From NCBI RefSeq assembly GCF_013307435.2, contig NZ_CP102845.1, positions 4,441,001 to 4,505,000 of the forward strand: a stretch of 64,000 nt of DNA. Reading direction: 5' to 3'. This document shows positions 29,664 to 38,233 of this stretch, in pieces. A program made the translations under genes and the position numbers. The notes beneath the pieces are model-generated. The model did no database searches. It saw nothing but the letters and a program-made list of their open reading frames with translations, and had not been told where the DNA came from. Origin of the DNA: Microvirga terrae (GTDB lineage Bacteria > Pseudomonadota > Alphaproteobacteria > Rhizobiales > Beijerinckiaceae). The stretch's first letter is position 1. Every line of letters begins with the position of its first letter.

Positions 29664-30421
29664 GGATCGTCGGCGCCCTCCTGATCCTCGTCGGCACGAT
29701 GGTCAGCGCGCGGGCGGAAACCCTGATCACATCCCTGTCGAACCACCGGGTGCTGATCAATTCCAACTACACGGGCACGCAGATCGCCGTGTTCGGCGCC
29801 ATCGAGCGTGATGCCCAGACGGTCGCCCGCGCCACAAGTTACGATATCGTCGTCACCGTCCGCGGCCCGCGCCAGTTCCTCACGGTGCGCGAGAAGGAGC
29901 GGCTCGGTCCGGTCTGGATCAACCAGGAACAGCAGAAGTTTCCGACAGCGCCGGCCTACCTGAACGTCCTCAGCTCCCGGCCGATCGAGGAGATCACGAG
30001 CGACCAGCTGCGGCAGCGCCAGAAGGTCGGCCTGAGCGCCATCATCAATTCCGCCGATTTCACGAGCCGTCGCGACGGTGCGGACCAGCCTTTCCGGGAT
30101 GCCCTGTACCGGCTGAAGGCCCAGGAGGGCCTCTATCTCGAGGACGAACGCGGCGTGACCTTCCTGACGCCCGAGATCTTCCGCGCCGGCATCGACCTGC
30201 CGGCCACGGCGCCGCCGGGCAACTACGACGTCGACGTGACCCTCTTCGCCGACACGGTGATCCTCGCCCGCACGCAGACCCATTTCGAGCTGGTCAAGAC
30301 CGGGTTCGAGGAACAGGTCGGCGTCATCGCCCGGGACTGGTCCCTGGCCTACGGCCTGTCGACCGCCGCCATCGCCCTCCTGTTCGGCTGGCTCGCCAGC
30401 ACGATCTTCCGGCGGGACTGA
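29660..30421 (+). CDS. TIGR02186 family protein, TSUP partner
   Basis: A 253-residue protein starting at GTG 29660 within the TSUP stop codon. It has a signal peptide (LLILVGTMVSARAE), a beta-rich periplasmic body (HRVLINSNYTGTQIAVFGAIE) and a C-terminal transmembrane helix (LSTAAIALLFGWLASTIF). This family is nearly always next to a TauE-type exporter, as here; the molecular role is unknown. Confidence 0.82.
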   Translation: MRIVGALLILVGTMVSARAETLITSLSNHRVLINSNYTGTQIAVFGAIERDAQTVARATSYDIVVTVRGPRQFLTVREKERLGPVWINQEQQKFPTAPAYLNVLSSRPIEEITSDQLRQRQKVGLSAIINSADFTSRRDGADQPFRDALYRLKAQEGLYLEDERGVTFLTPEIFRAGIDLPATAPPGNYDVDVTLFADTVILARTQTHFELVKTGFEEQVGVIARDWSLAYGLSTAAIALLFGWLASTIFRRD

Positions 30422-30498
30422 CCAGGACGCGCTCAGGTCTTTACGTCTCAGGGTCGTCACGCAATCGTGTCGACGGCGAATGCAGGGAGAACGGCATC

Positions 30499-31476
30499 AT
30501 GATGCTCCGGTGCGGAACGGTTCAGTTCCATCACAAGGCCGACGACAAGACCTCCAACATGGCGGTGGTGGAGCGCTTCTCCCGCGAGGCTGCGGATCAG
30601 GGCGTCAAGATCCTGGCTTTTCCGGAGATGTGCCTCACCGGGTACTGGCACGTGCGCAATCTCGGACGTGAACGGTTGGAGGCGCTGGCCGAACCGGTGC
30701 CGGCGGGCCCCTCCACGCAGGCCGTCCTCGCGCTCTCGGCCCGCCACGACATGGCCATCGGGGTCGGTCTGATCGAGCGCGCCGACGACGGGCGCCTGTT
30801 CAACACCTATGTGGTCTGCCTGCCCGACGGACGTGTCCACCGCCACCGCAAGCTCCATGCCTTCGAAAGCGACCACATCGCGAGCGGCGACAGCTACACG
30901 GTCTTCGACACGCCCTGGGGCGTGAGGATCGGGGTTCTGATCTGCTGGGACAACAACCTCGTGGAGAACGCCCGCGCTACCGCGCTGCTCGGCGCCGACA
31001 TCGTCATGGCGCCGCACCAGACCGGCGGCTGCCTGTCCCGCAGCCCGCAGGCCATGGGGCTCATCGACCCCGCCCTCTGGGAGAACCGCCATCGTGATCC
31101 CGAGACCATCGAGGCCGAGTTCCGGGGCCCGAAGGGACGCGAATGGCTGCTGCGCTGGCTGCCGGCCCGCGCCCACGACAACGGCTATTTCCTTCTCTTC
31201 TCCAACGGGGTCGGGGAAGACGACGGCGAGGTGCGCACCGGCAACGCCATGATCATCGACTGCTACGGCCGCATCGTGGACGAGACCTGGAAGGCGCAGG
31301 ACGCCCTGGTGGTGGCCGATCTCGACCTCGGCCTCCTGCCGCTCGCCACCGGCCGCCGCTGGATCCGGGGACGCCGGCCGGAGCTTTACGGGATCCTCAC
31401 CCAGCCGCAGGGCCATGAGCTCGCGCCCCGGCAGGCGCGGTTCTCGGAGGATCCGGTCGTCAAGACGGCCGGGTAA
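30499..31476 (+). CDS. Nitrilase-superfamily carbon-nitrogen hydrolase
   Basis: A 325-residue amidase. Catalytic triad visible: Glu in LAFPEMCLTGYW near residue 43, Lys in HRHRKLHAFE near 115, Cys in IGVLICWDNN near 151. The following GADIVMAPHQTGG is typical. Several branches (aliphatic amidase, N-carbamoyl hydrolase, omega-amidase) are possible and the sequence alone does not decide. ATG 30499; ATG at 30502 is also usable. Confidence 0.88.
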   Translation: MMLRCGTVQFHHKADDKTSNMAVVERFSREAADQGVKILAFPEMCLTGYWHVRNLGRERLEALAEPVPAGPSTQAVLALSARHDMAIGVGLIERADDGRLFNTYVVCLPDGRVHRHRKLHAFESDHIASGDSYTVFDTPWGVRIGVLICWDNNLVENARATALLGADIVMAPHQTGGCLSRSPQAMGLIDPALWENRHRDPETIEAEFRGPKGREWLLRWLPARAHDNGYFLLFSNGVGEDDGEVRTGNAMIIDCYGRIVDETWKAQDALVVADLDLGLLPLATGRRWIRGRRPELYGILTQPQGHELAPRQARFSEDPVVKTAG

Positions 31477-31603
31477 CTCGCGTCGGTCCCGGAAGCGCCC
31501 GCGATAGGAAGCGACGGCTTGATCCGCGCCAGGTCTGCGGGCGGGTTCCCCGCTCCCCCGGACCCGTGCCGGCCATGACAGCACAAGGGGGCGACGGCTC
31601 TCC

Positions 31604-32305
31604 TCAGTCCCGGCAGAGCATCGACCGGGCGATGGCGAAGATGCGCTCGGTGCCGATGAGATGCGCCGTGAAGCCGTTCGGGAAGAGCGGCTTGAAGGCG
31701 GCGTCGCAGGCGTTGAGCCCACCCGCATAGGCGCCGAGCGCCGGCATGACGCAGCGCCGACCGTCGGTGAGGAAGCAGCGCCGCCGTGTGGCGCGCCCGC
31801 GCATGACCACCTTGCCGACCGGGTGCAGGTGGCCGGCGATCTCGGCCTGCTCGCCTGCCGCCGGCTCGTGGCGGAGCGTGAGGGAGCCGAGCGCCATCTC
31901 GTCCACCACCTGCCCGCCGATGCTGTCGGGCAGGATGCGGTCGTGGTTGCCCGTGACCCAGATCCAGTCGCGGCCCTGCTGCGCTTGCGCAAGGGTGGCG
32001 CGCTCCTCGTCGCCGAGGCGGTCCGGCCCGCCGATGTCGTGGAAGCTGTCGCCGAGCGCCACGACGGTCTTCGGGTCGAAGCGGAGTACCGCGTCGGAGA
32101 GCGCCAGAAGCGTCTCGCGGGTGTCGTAGGGCGGCAGCATCATGCCGCGCCGGGCGAAGGACGAGCCCTTCTCGAAATGGAGATCGGCCACGAGCAGGGC
32201 GTCGTGGGCGGGCAGATACATCGCCCCCGTCAGGTCGAGGAGGGCCAGCTGACCGGCCAGCTCGATCTCATGTGTTGTCTGTTTGTTCTTCCGCAATGCC
32301 GTCAC
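31604..32305 (-). CDS. pdeM: Ligase-associated DNA damage response phosphatase/endonuclease PdeM
   Basis: A 233-residue calcineurin-like metallophosphoesterase. Metal motifs: VADLHFEKG (residue 40), ALGDSFHD (84), VTGNHDR (117), EIAGHLHPVGKV (155). The combination with an adjacent Lhr-like helicase identifies the ligase-associated DNA damage response set (TIGR04120-04123). Its ATG overlaps the helicase stop codon by 4 bases, so the two are translationally coupled. Confidence 0.93.
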   Translation of the reverse strand: MTALRKNKQTTHEIELAGQLALLDLTGAMYLPAHDALLVADLHFEKGSSFARRGMMLPPYDTRETLLALSDAVLRFDPKTVVALGDSFHDIGGPDRLGDEERATLAQAQQGRDWIWVTGNHDRILPDSIGGQVVDEMALGSLTLRHEPAAGEQAEIAGHLHPVGKVVMRGRATRRRCFLTDGRRCVMPALGAYAGGLNACDAAFKPLFPNGFTAHLIGTERIFAIARSMLCRD

Positions 32306-34839
32306 GCCAAAGCCTCGTCGAGAAGCGCCGCTTCCGCCTCGGCCAGAATCTCGTCCGCGTTGTCGCTATAGACGCGCTCGCGGCCGATCTCCAGCATGAC
32401 GGACACGCTCAAAGGAGAAACCCGGTCGAGCGGCTTGTGGATGATTCGCCCCCGGATGCGCTCTAGCATCATGCCGAGACGCCTCACGTCGAGGAGTCCC
32501 GTTGCCGCATCCGCCCGCGAGGCGCGCAGGAGCACGTGGTCGGGCTCGTGCTTGCGCAGCACGTCGTAGACGAGGTCTGTCGAGATCGTGACCTGACGGC
32601 CGGTCTTCTTCTCCCCCGGGAAGCGGCGCTCGATGAGGCCGGCGATCACCGCGCATTGGCGGAAGGTGCGCTTCATGAGGGAGGATTCGGCGAGCCAGTC
32701 CTCGAGATCGTCGCCGAGCATGTCCTCGGAGAACAGGTCGTCCATGAAGGCGGGATCGCGCGCGGCGCGGCCGGCGACGTCGCCCGAGGCATAGACCGCG
32801 ATGCCGTAATCGTTGGCCACGAAGCCCAGCGGCTTGAGCTTCGCCCGCTCGAGCCGGCGGGTGAGCAGCATGCCCAGCGTCTGGTGGGCGAGCCGTCCCT
32901 CGAAGGGAAAGCAGGTCATGTAGAAGCGGTTGCCGCGGGGAAAGGTCTCGACCAGGAGGTCGCGCGGCCCGGGCAGGAGCGATCGCCGGCGCTGCTGCAG
33001 GAGCCAGTCGGTCATCTGCTGCGGCAGGCGGTCCCACTCGAAGGGATCGGCGAGGATCTGCCGCACCCGCGCGGCCAGGAAGGTGGAGAGCGGGAACTTG
33101 CCGCCCTCGTAGGACGGGATCATCGGGTCGGTGCCGGCGCCCGCGCGGGTCACCAGCGCCTCGTCCTCGGAGATGCCCTCGAAGCGCAGCACCTCGCCGG
33201 CGAAGAGAAAGGTATCGCCCGGCGTCAGCGTCTCGGCGAAGTACTCCTCGATCTCGCCGAGGATGCGCCCCCGCGGCAGCACGGTGCCGGGCCGCGAGCG
33301 CGCCGACTTGCCGAGCCGCACCTTGATCATGCTGGACTCGACGATGGTGCCCACGTTCAGCCGGTATTGCTGCGCCACCTTCGCGTCGCGCACGCGCCAC
33401 AGATCGTCCTTGCCCTTCACGATCTTGGCGAAGCGCTCATAGGCCCGCAGCGCATAGCCGCCCGTCGCCACGAAGGCGACGCAGGCCTCGAAATCCTCCC
33501 AGGTCAGGCCCGCATAGGGCGCGGCGGAGCGCACCTCCTCGTACAATCCGTCGAGCCTGAACGGCTCGGCGCAGGCCATGCCGAGGATGTGCTGGCAGAG
33601 CACGTCGAGGGCGCCGGTGCGCGCATCCGGCGTGTCCTGCGCGGCCTCGTGGACCGCGTCGAGTGCCGCGCGGCATTCCAGGATCTCGAAGCGGTTCGCC
33701 GGCACGAGATAGGCTTCCGACGGCTCGTCCATGCGGTGGTTCGAGCGACCGATGCGCTGCATGATCCGGGATGCGCCTTTGGGCGCGCCCACGTTCACCA
33801 CGAGATCCACGTCGCCCCAGTCGATGCCGAGATCGAGCGTCGCGGTGCACACCACCGCCTTCAGCCTTCCGGCCGCCATCGCCTCCTCGACGCGACGGCG
33901 CTGCGACACGTCGAGGGAGCCGTGATGAAGCGCGATAGCGAGGTTGTCGTCGTTGAGCTTCCAGAGTTCCTGGAACGTGTATTCCGCCTGCAGCCGCGTG
34001 TTGACGAAGACGAGGGTGGTTTTGTGATCCCGGATGAGATCGTAGATCGCCGGCATGGAGAGAGAGGCGGTGTGGCCGGCGAGCGGCAGGCGCTCGTCGA
34101 TTTCGAGCATGCGGATGTCGGGCTGCGCGCCGCCCTGCACGACGACGAGGTCGGCAAGCTGACCGCGCTCCACTTCGTCCTCGGACGGAGACGGCGAGCG
34201 CTGCGGCACCAGATAGCGCCTGAGATCGTCCGGCTCGCGCACCGTAGCGGACAGCCCCACGGCGGTCGCCTGCGGGGCGATGGCGACAAGCCGCGCGAGC
34301 CCGAGCGACAGAAGGTCGCCCCGCTTCGAGGTGACGAGGGAATGCAGCTCGTCGAGCACCACCCGGCGCAGATCCTTGAAGAACTCCCGCGCCTCCGCAT
34401 GGGCCAAGAGAAGCGCCAGCTGCTCCGGCGTGGTGAGCAGGATATCCGGCGGACGCTCGATCTGCCGGGCGCGCTTGTGGGAGGGCGTGTCGCCGGTGCG
34501 CGTCTCGATGCGGATGGGCAATCCCATCTCCTGCACGGGCGCCTCGAGGTTGCGGGCGATGTCGGTGGCCAGCGCCTTGAGGGGAGAGATGTAGAGGGTG
34601 TGGAGGCCGCGCCTGTCCTTGGCCGTGCCGCGACCCGGTCCCCGCTCGGCCAGTTCCACCAGGCTCGGCAGGAAGCCCGCGAGGGTCTTGCCCGCCCCCG
34701 TCGGCGCCACGAGCAGCACGGAGCGGTCCTCCCGGGCCTTGGCGAGAAGGTCGAGCTGATGCTCCCGGGGCTTCCAGCCTCGGTGCCTGAACCAGTCGCG
34801 GAAGATCTTTGGGAGGAGGGAGGCCGGCGCGTGGGACAT
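32302..34839 (-). CDS. Ligase-associated DEXH-box DNA helicase (Lhr-like)
   Basis: An 845-residue superfamily 2 helicase: Walker A VAPTGAGKTLAGFLP near residue 47, DEXH motif VVLDELHSL near 165, motif III GLSATV, motif VI QRIGRSNHRM near 365, then a C-terminal Lhr-type winged-helix and DEAD_assoc region. Such Lhr-core helicases are 3'-5' and act on RNA:DNA or damaged duplexes. Operon: helicase then pdeM. The exonuclease and ligase partners lie 3.4 kb away on the other strand. Confidence 0.93.
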   Translation of the reverse strand: MSHAPASLLPKIFRDWFRHRGWKPREHQLDLLAKAREDRSVLLVAPTGAGKTLAGFLPSLVELAERGPGRGTAKDRRGLHTLYISPLKALATDIARNLEAPVQEMGLPIRIETRTGDTPSHKRARQIERPPDILLTTPEQLALLLAHAEAREFFKDLRRVVLDELHSLVTSKRGDLLSLGLARLVAIAPQATAVGLSATVREPDDLRRYLVPQRSPSPSEDEVERGQLADLVVVQGGAQPDIRMLEIDERLPLAGHTASLSMPAIYDLIRDHKTTLVFVNTRLQAEYTFQELWKLNDDNLAIALHHGSLDVSQRRRVEEAMAAGRLKAVVCTATLDLGIDWGDVDLVVNVGAPKGASRIMQRIGRSNHRMDEPSEAYLVPANRFEILECRAALDAVHEAAQDTPDARTGALDVLCQHILGMACAEPFRLDGLYEEVRSAAPYAGLTWEDFEACVAFVATGGYALRAYERFAKIVKGKDDLWRVRDAKVAQQYRLNVGTIVESSMIKVRLGKSARSRPGTVLPRGRILGEIEEYFAETLTPGDTFLFAGEVLRFEGISEDEALVTRAGAGTDPMIPSYEGGKFPLSTFLAARVRQILADPFEWDRLPQQMTDWLLQQRRRSLLPGPRDLLVETFPRGNRFYMTCFPFEGRLAHQTLGMLLTRRLERAKLKPLGFVANDYGIAVYASGDVAGRAARDPAFMDDLFSEDMLGDDLEDWLAESSLMKRTFRQCAVIAGLIERRFPGEKKTGRQVTISTDLVYDVLRKHEPDHVLLRASRADAATGLLDVRRLGMMLERIRGRIIHKPLDRVSPLSVSVMLEIGRERVYSDNADEILAEAEAALLDEALA

Positions 34840-34932
34840 CTGTCCTCAAGATAAGGTACGGTGTGCCATTCGCCAGACCGCGTCTTGACGAACGAAACAA
34901 AATTACCATGATGGCGGCACGAGGGGAGGACG

Positions 34933-35415
34933 ATGAGCGAGGAGCTTCGCGCAGCCGAAGACGATGAGCTGGAAGCCATCGGCCGGCTCTACCACGCGGT
35001 CTGGCTGGAGACGCAGGCCCCGCTGCAGCCCTCGAGCGTGGCCGAGCATCGCGACGAGGGCTTCTTCATCGAGCGGGTGAAGCGTTTTCCCGTGCCGCCG
35101 CTCGCCGTCTATGGGCAGGGCCGGCTGCTCGGCTTCGCGGCCTGGGCGGACAACCTGCTCGGCCAGCTCTACGTGGCCCGCGAGGGGCGACGCCTCGGGA
35201 TCGGGCGCGCCCTGCTGCAGGCGAGCGAACATGCGATCTGGGCCAGCGGTTTCGACAAGGCCCATCTGCGCTGCCTCGTCGGCAATCACGGCGCCCGCTC
35301 GTTCTACGAGCGCTGCGGCTGGCGCTGCACGGAAACCGTCACCGAGGACGCCGAGACCCGTGCGGGCCCCGTCCCGGTTCCCTGCTGGGAAATGGTCAAG
35401 GAGCTGACCGTGTAG
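34933..35415 (+). CDS. GNAT family N-acetyltransferase
   Basis: A 160-residue acetyltransferase with the acetyl-CoA pyrophosphate loop in VAREGRRLGIGRALLQASE (Q/RxxGxG/A form) near residue 85 and the C-terminal GNHGARSFYERCGWR. Divergent from the helicase gene with a 93-base gap. Substrate unknown. Confidence 0.88.
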   Translation: MSEELRAAEDDELEAIGRLYHAVWLETQAPLQPSSVAEHRDEGFFIERVKRFPVPPLAVYGQGRLLGFAAWADNLLGQLYVAREGRRLGIGRALLQASEHAIWASGFDKAHLRCLVGNHGARSFYERCGWRCTETVTEDAETRAGPVPVPCWEMVKELTV

Positions 35416-35510
35416 ACACCCGTCGAAACTCAGGGCCGGACCCTTGCCATCCGGCCCGCGATACCGTCAGCTTGGGCAAAGCCAGCAACGAGAATGAAAA
35501 GGCACACGTC

Positions 35511-36329
35511 ATGCCGCACGACTTCCAGTTCCAGAACGCCATCGCGGTCGTCACCGGGGGGACCCAAGGCCTGGGCGAAGCCATCGCCCGCACCTTCGCC
35601 GAGCGCGGTGCCAAGGGCATCGTGATCTGCGGCCGCAACGCGGAGCGCGGGCACGCGGTGGCCCGCGAGATCTCGGGACAGGGATGCCATACCGAATTCG
35701 TGCAGGCCGATCTCGAGAGCGTCGACGAGGCCCGTCAGGTGACCGCGCGGGCGGACACCGTGTTCGGGCGCGTCGACGTGCTGGTGAACGCGGCCGGCAT
35801 CACCGATCGCGGCACGATCTTCGACACGAGCCCGGAACTCTTCGACCGCATGTTCGCGGTCAACGTGCGTGCGCCCTTCTTCCTCATGCAGGAAGCCGCC
35901 AAGATCATGCGGCGCGAGAAGATCGAAGGCGCGATGGTCAACATCCTGTCCATGTCGGCCCATGGCGGCCAGCCCTTCATCACCGCGTATAGCGGCTCGA
36001 AGGGCGCGCTCGCCACGCTGACCAAGAACGCCGCCTTCAGCCTCATGCCGTGGCGCATCCGGGTGAACGCCCTGAACATCGGCTGGATGAACACGCCGGG
36101 CGAGGACCGGATCATGAAGACCTACCACGATGCCCAGGACGGCTGGCTGGAGAGGGCCATGAAGGAGCAGCCCTTCGGCCGCCTGCTGGAGCCGGCGGAG
36201 GTGGCGCGCGCCGTGGCGTTCCTGTGCAGTTCGGAATCCGGCATGATGACCGGCTCGGTGATCGATTTCGACCAGTCGGTGGCCGGCTGCTACGAGAGCG
36301 CCCCGCATCCTTCGGCGCGGGCCGAGTAG
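35511..36329 (+). CDS. Short-chain dehydrogenase/reductase (SDR)
   Basis: A 272-residue NAD(P)-dependent oxidoreductase starting at ATG 35511 (MPHDFQFQN); the TTG at 35472 is less likely. Rossmann motif [13 protein letters not shown] near residue 13, VNAAGITD near 93, catalytic Ser in ILSMSAHGG, Tyr and Lys in AYSGSKGAL near 163. Resembles glucose/sorbitol-type classical SDRs; substrate unassigned. Confidence 0.92.
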   Translation: MPHDFQFQNAIAVVTGGTQGLGEAIARTFAERGAKGIVICGRNAERGHAVAREISGQGCHTEFVQADLESVDEARQVTARADTVFGRVDVLVNAAGITDRGTIFDTSPELFDRMFAVNVRAPFFLMQEAAKIMRREKIEGAMVNILSMSAHGGQPFITAYSGSKGALATLTKNAAFSLMPWRIRVNALNIGWMNTPGEDRIMKTYHDAQDGWLERAMKEQPFGRLLEPAEVARAVAFLCSSESGMMTGSVIDFDQSVAGCYESAPHPSARAE

Positions 36330-36381
36330 GCAGCCTTGCGCGAAGCCGCGTCGTTCGGAGAATCCGAACGTCCGTCTGCTT

Positions 36382-36412
36382 CGTCATCACCGGCCTTGTG
36401 CCGGTGATGACG
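36382..36412. repeat. Single hairpin B of the intergenic repeat family
   Basis: CGTCATCACCGGC (36382-36394) pairs perfectly with GCCGGTGATGACG (36400-36412) around a 5-base loop. It is hairpin B of the double-hairpin family without its A partner. It lies between convergent genes and may act as a bidirectional terminator, though no T-run follows. Confidence 0.75.
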
Positions 36413-36429
36413 TCGAGGGAAGCGGTCAC

Positions 36430-37359
36430 CTAGCGTTGCATCACCACCAGAAGCCCGGGAACCGGCACGCCGCGATCCTCCCGGGTCGAGACGCGCTCGA
36501 TGATCACGACATCGAAGCCCGTGCTGTCCGCGACGTCGCGCAGATAGGATCCACTGTGGGCGTAGCGGGCATCCGCCCCGAGGATGAAGCCCTCGCCCTC
36601 GTGCGCCTGCACGGTGAAGGCGAAGAGCCCTTCGCGGCCCAGCACCCGATGCGCCTCGCGGAACACGGCATCGAGCGCCGCCATGTAGACGAACACGTCG
36701 GCCGCCACCACGAGATCGGCCTCGCCCGTCCGGCGGCCGGCGAGGAACGCCAGGAGCTCGCCCTCGTGCAGGGCGTCGTAGAGCCTCGTCTTCTGCGCCT
36801 TCTCGAGCATGCGCGGCGAGAGATCGACGCCCTCGATGGACGCGCAGCATCCTGCGAGCTCCTGCGCCATCAGCCCCGTGCCGCAACCGAGATCGAGACT
36901 GGCGCCGAAGCGGTACTCCCGCATCCGTTTGGAGCAGGCCCGGCGCAGCGCGTCGGCGATCAGCGCCGGTCCCCGATAGGCGAGGCTTCTCGTCAAGTGC
37001 CGGTCGAATTTCGGCGCGTAGTCGTCGAAGAGCGCGCGCACGTAGCCATCGGTGATCGCCGCCTCGGGCGCAAGCGCACCGAGCCGCGCGAGGTCGATCC
37101 GCACGCCCAGCGCATCCTCGGGCTCGAGCGCGAGGGCGCGACGCAGGGCGTTCACCGCCTCATCCGCTAGGCCCAGTTCGGCGGCCGAGCGACCGAGCAT
37201 CGCCTGGGCCGGAGCGAAGTCCGGGGCAAGCTCGAGCACCTGACGGGCCAGGTCGGCGGCAGCCTCGAAGTCGCCCTCGTCGAAGGCGGAGCGGGCATAC
37301 TCATAGCGGCGGTCGGCGTGGAAATCGCCGGTGGATCGGACGGTGGCGGTCTGCGGCAT
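36430..37359 (-). CDS. TPR-containing class I SAM-dependent methyltransferase
   Basis: A 309-residue protein. TPR-like helices at about residues 15-90 (SAFDEGDFEAAADLARQVLE, AVNALRRALALEPED) precede a Rossmann methyltransferase domain: motif I ASLDLGCGTGLMAQEL near 155, IEGVDLSPRMLEKA near 176, VVAADVFVYM near 217. Similar to the NRPS/TPR-fused methyltransferases of Rhizobiales; substrate unknown. Confidence 0.88.
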   Translation of the reverse strand: MPQTATVRSTGDFHADRRYEYARSAFDEGDFEAAADLARQVLELAPDFAPAQAMLGRSAAELGLADEAVNALRRALALEPEDALGVRIDLARLGALAPEAAITDGYVRALFDDYAPKFDRHLTRSLAYRGPALIADALRRACSKRMREYRFGASLDLGCGTGLMAQELAGCCASIEGVDLSPRMLEKAQKTRLYDALHEGELLAFLAGRRTGEADLVVAADVFVYMAALDAVFREAHRVLGREGLFAFTVQAHEGEGFILGADARYAHSGSYLRDVADSTGFDVVIIERVSTREDRGVPVPGLLVVMQR

Positions 37360-37537
37360 GACGTTTGGATGCGGGAGAGCAAGGGGGCTGTCAATGGCGT
37401 CGTGTCCCGGTCGTTCCGGAACGGCCCCGGCAGTCTCGTGGAGCGGCTCCCGTCATCCTGCGGCCGTTCCGCCACCCTCCGCCCGTCCTGACACCCACCA
37501 CGTCATGGCTACCCACCGCCCGTCATTCCACGCACCC

Positions 37538-37627
37538 CGTCATGGCCGGGCCTGTCCCGGCCATCCCGCTGCGGTGAGGCGCGGCGCTTCCCGGATCGGG
37601 ATCACCGGCACAGGGCCGGTGATGACG
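37538..37627. repeat. Double-hairpin intergenic repeat, copy 3
   Basis: Hairpin A ATGGCCGGG/CCCGGCCAT and hairpin B ATCACCGGC/GCCGGTGAT, flanked by CGTCATGG and GATGACG. Nearly identical to copy 2 over its whole 90 bases, including the spacer GCGCGG-TTCTCGGATCGGG region. The preceding 37360-37537 contains no gene that I can support. Confidence 0.8.
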
Positions 37628-37650
37628 TGGCAGGGTCTGCGCAACGATGT

Positions 37651-37694
37651 GTTCTCACTTTGTTCTTGACAGAAGTGCCAAGCTAAGCTATATC
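37651..37694 (+). promoter_or_regulatory. Strong sigma70-type promoter with LexA box
   Basis: LexA box GTTCTCACTTTGTTC (37651-37665) abuts a consensus -35 TTGACA (37666-37671); after exactly 17 bases comes -10 TATATC (37689-37694), predicting a start near 37700. No convincing coding sequence follows before 38234, so the promoter probably drives a non-coding transcript. The LexA box may be functional or a chance match; the promoter itself is convincing. Confidence 0.6.
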
Positions 37695-37699
37695 GTTGG

Positions 37700-37890
37700 A
37701 CAGATCGGTTCCTTCGAGGGGCGCGCTCGCGAGGCGTCGCAAGTGTGGGAGCCGGCACGGTCCTGCGACAGGCTTCGCACCCCTGGGCGCGCAGGAGGCC
37801 GACCTTGGGCTCTGCCCAGCTGGTCCGCCTGAAAAGAACCGTGCGCGACGAGCAGCTTGGCTCTCGCTTATCACCTCAGACATCGAGCCG
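37700..37890 (+). ncRNA. Putative structured ncRNA, 6S-RNA-like
   Basis: The GC-rich segment after the promoter folds on paper into a long interrupted hairpin: GAGG (37716-37719) and GCGTCGC near 37734 can pair with GCGACG near 37845 and CCTC near 37874; an inner CCTGCG/CGCAGG stem and TGGGC-tct-GCCCA hairpin (37806-37818) lie inside. Segments GTCGCAAGTGTGGG and GGTCCGCCTGAAAAG echo the 5' and 3' sides of the 6S RNA central bubble. Identity as 6S RNA is inferred; ends are approximate. A leader of the exonuclease gene is the alternative. Confidence 0.4.
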
Positions 37891-38030
37891 GGCTGCCACT
37901 CGCGCCACCCTCGATCATCCTGAAGGCTCGCAGCGCAAGCTGCGGGCCCACAGGTGCTGGCTCTTTGACATCAGCACAGATCACGAACCCGCACCGCAGC
38001 GCGACGCTCCCCCGTCCCGCCACCCTGCCA

Positions 38031-38120
38031 CGTCATGGCCGGCCCTGTGCCGGCCATCCCGATCAGAAAAGCGCCGCACCTCAAGCAAGCGAGATCACCG
38101 GCACAAGGCCGGTGATGACG
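38031..38120. repeat. Double-hairpin intergenic repeat, copy 4
   Basis: Hairpin A ATGGCCGGCCCTGTGCCGGCCAT (shown as arms ATGGCCGGC/GCCGGCCAT) and hairpin B ATCACCGGC/GCCGGTGAT with the same flanking CGTCATGG and GATGACG ends. The spacer between hairpins is diverged from copies 2 and 3. It lies between the ncRNA candidate and the exonuclease promoter. Confidence 0.8.
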
Positions 38121-38198
38121 GGAGAGTGTCGGAATCCGCCCGAGGCCGATCCGGCACCGCGATGGAGCCCATCCTCAAGGACGGCATTATCCCTCCGC

Positions 38199-38233
38199 CT
38201 GACATCGACCGGCCGAACCCTATATTCTCACCC
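38199..38233 (+). promoter_or_regulatory. Promoter of exonuclease-ligase operon, probably leaderless
   Basis: CTGACA (38199-38204), a 16-base spacer and TATATT (38221-38226) form a good promoter. The predicted transcription start, 7 bases past the -10, falls on or next to the ATG at 38234, and no ribosome site precedes that ATG. The mRNA is therefore likely to be leaderless. Confidence 0.5.

Noticed and set aside
32536..34854. 772-codon plus-strand open frame
   Set aside because: Shadow of the Lhr-like helicase; no family features.
37700..37890. SRP RNA, tmRNA or RNase P RNA
   Set aside because: None of their conserved cores (GGAAG/AGCAGC loop, tag reading frame, GAGGAAAGTCC) is present.
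37745..38233. N-terminal extension of the exonuclease frame
   Set aside because: It runs through repeat copy 4 and the promoter; family members start at MALR, and the extension has no coding character.
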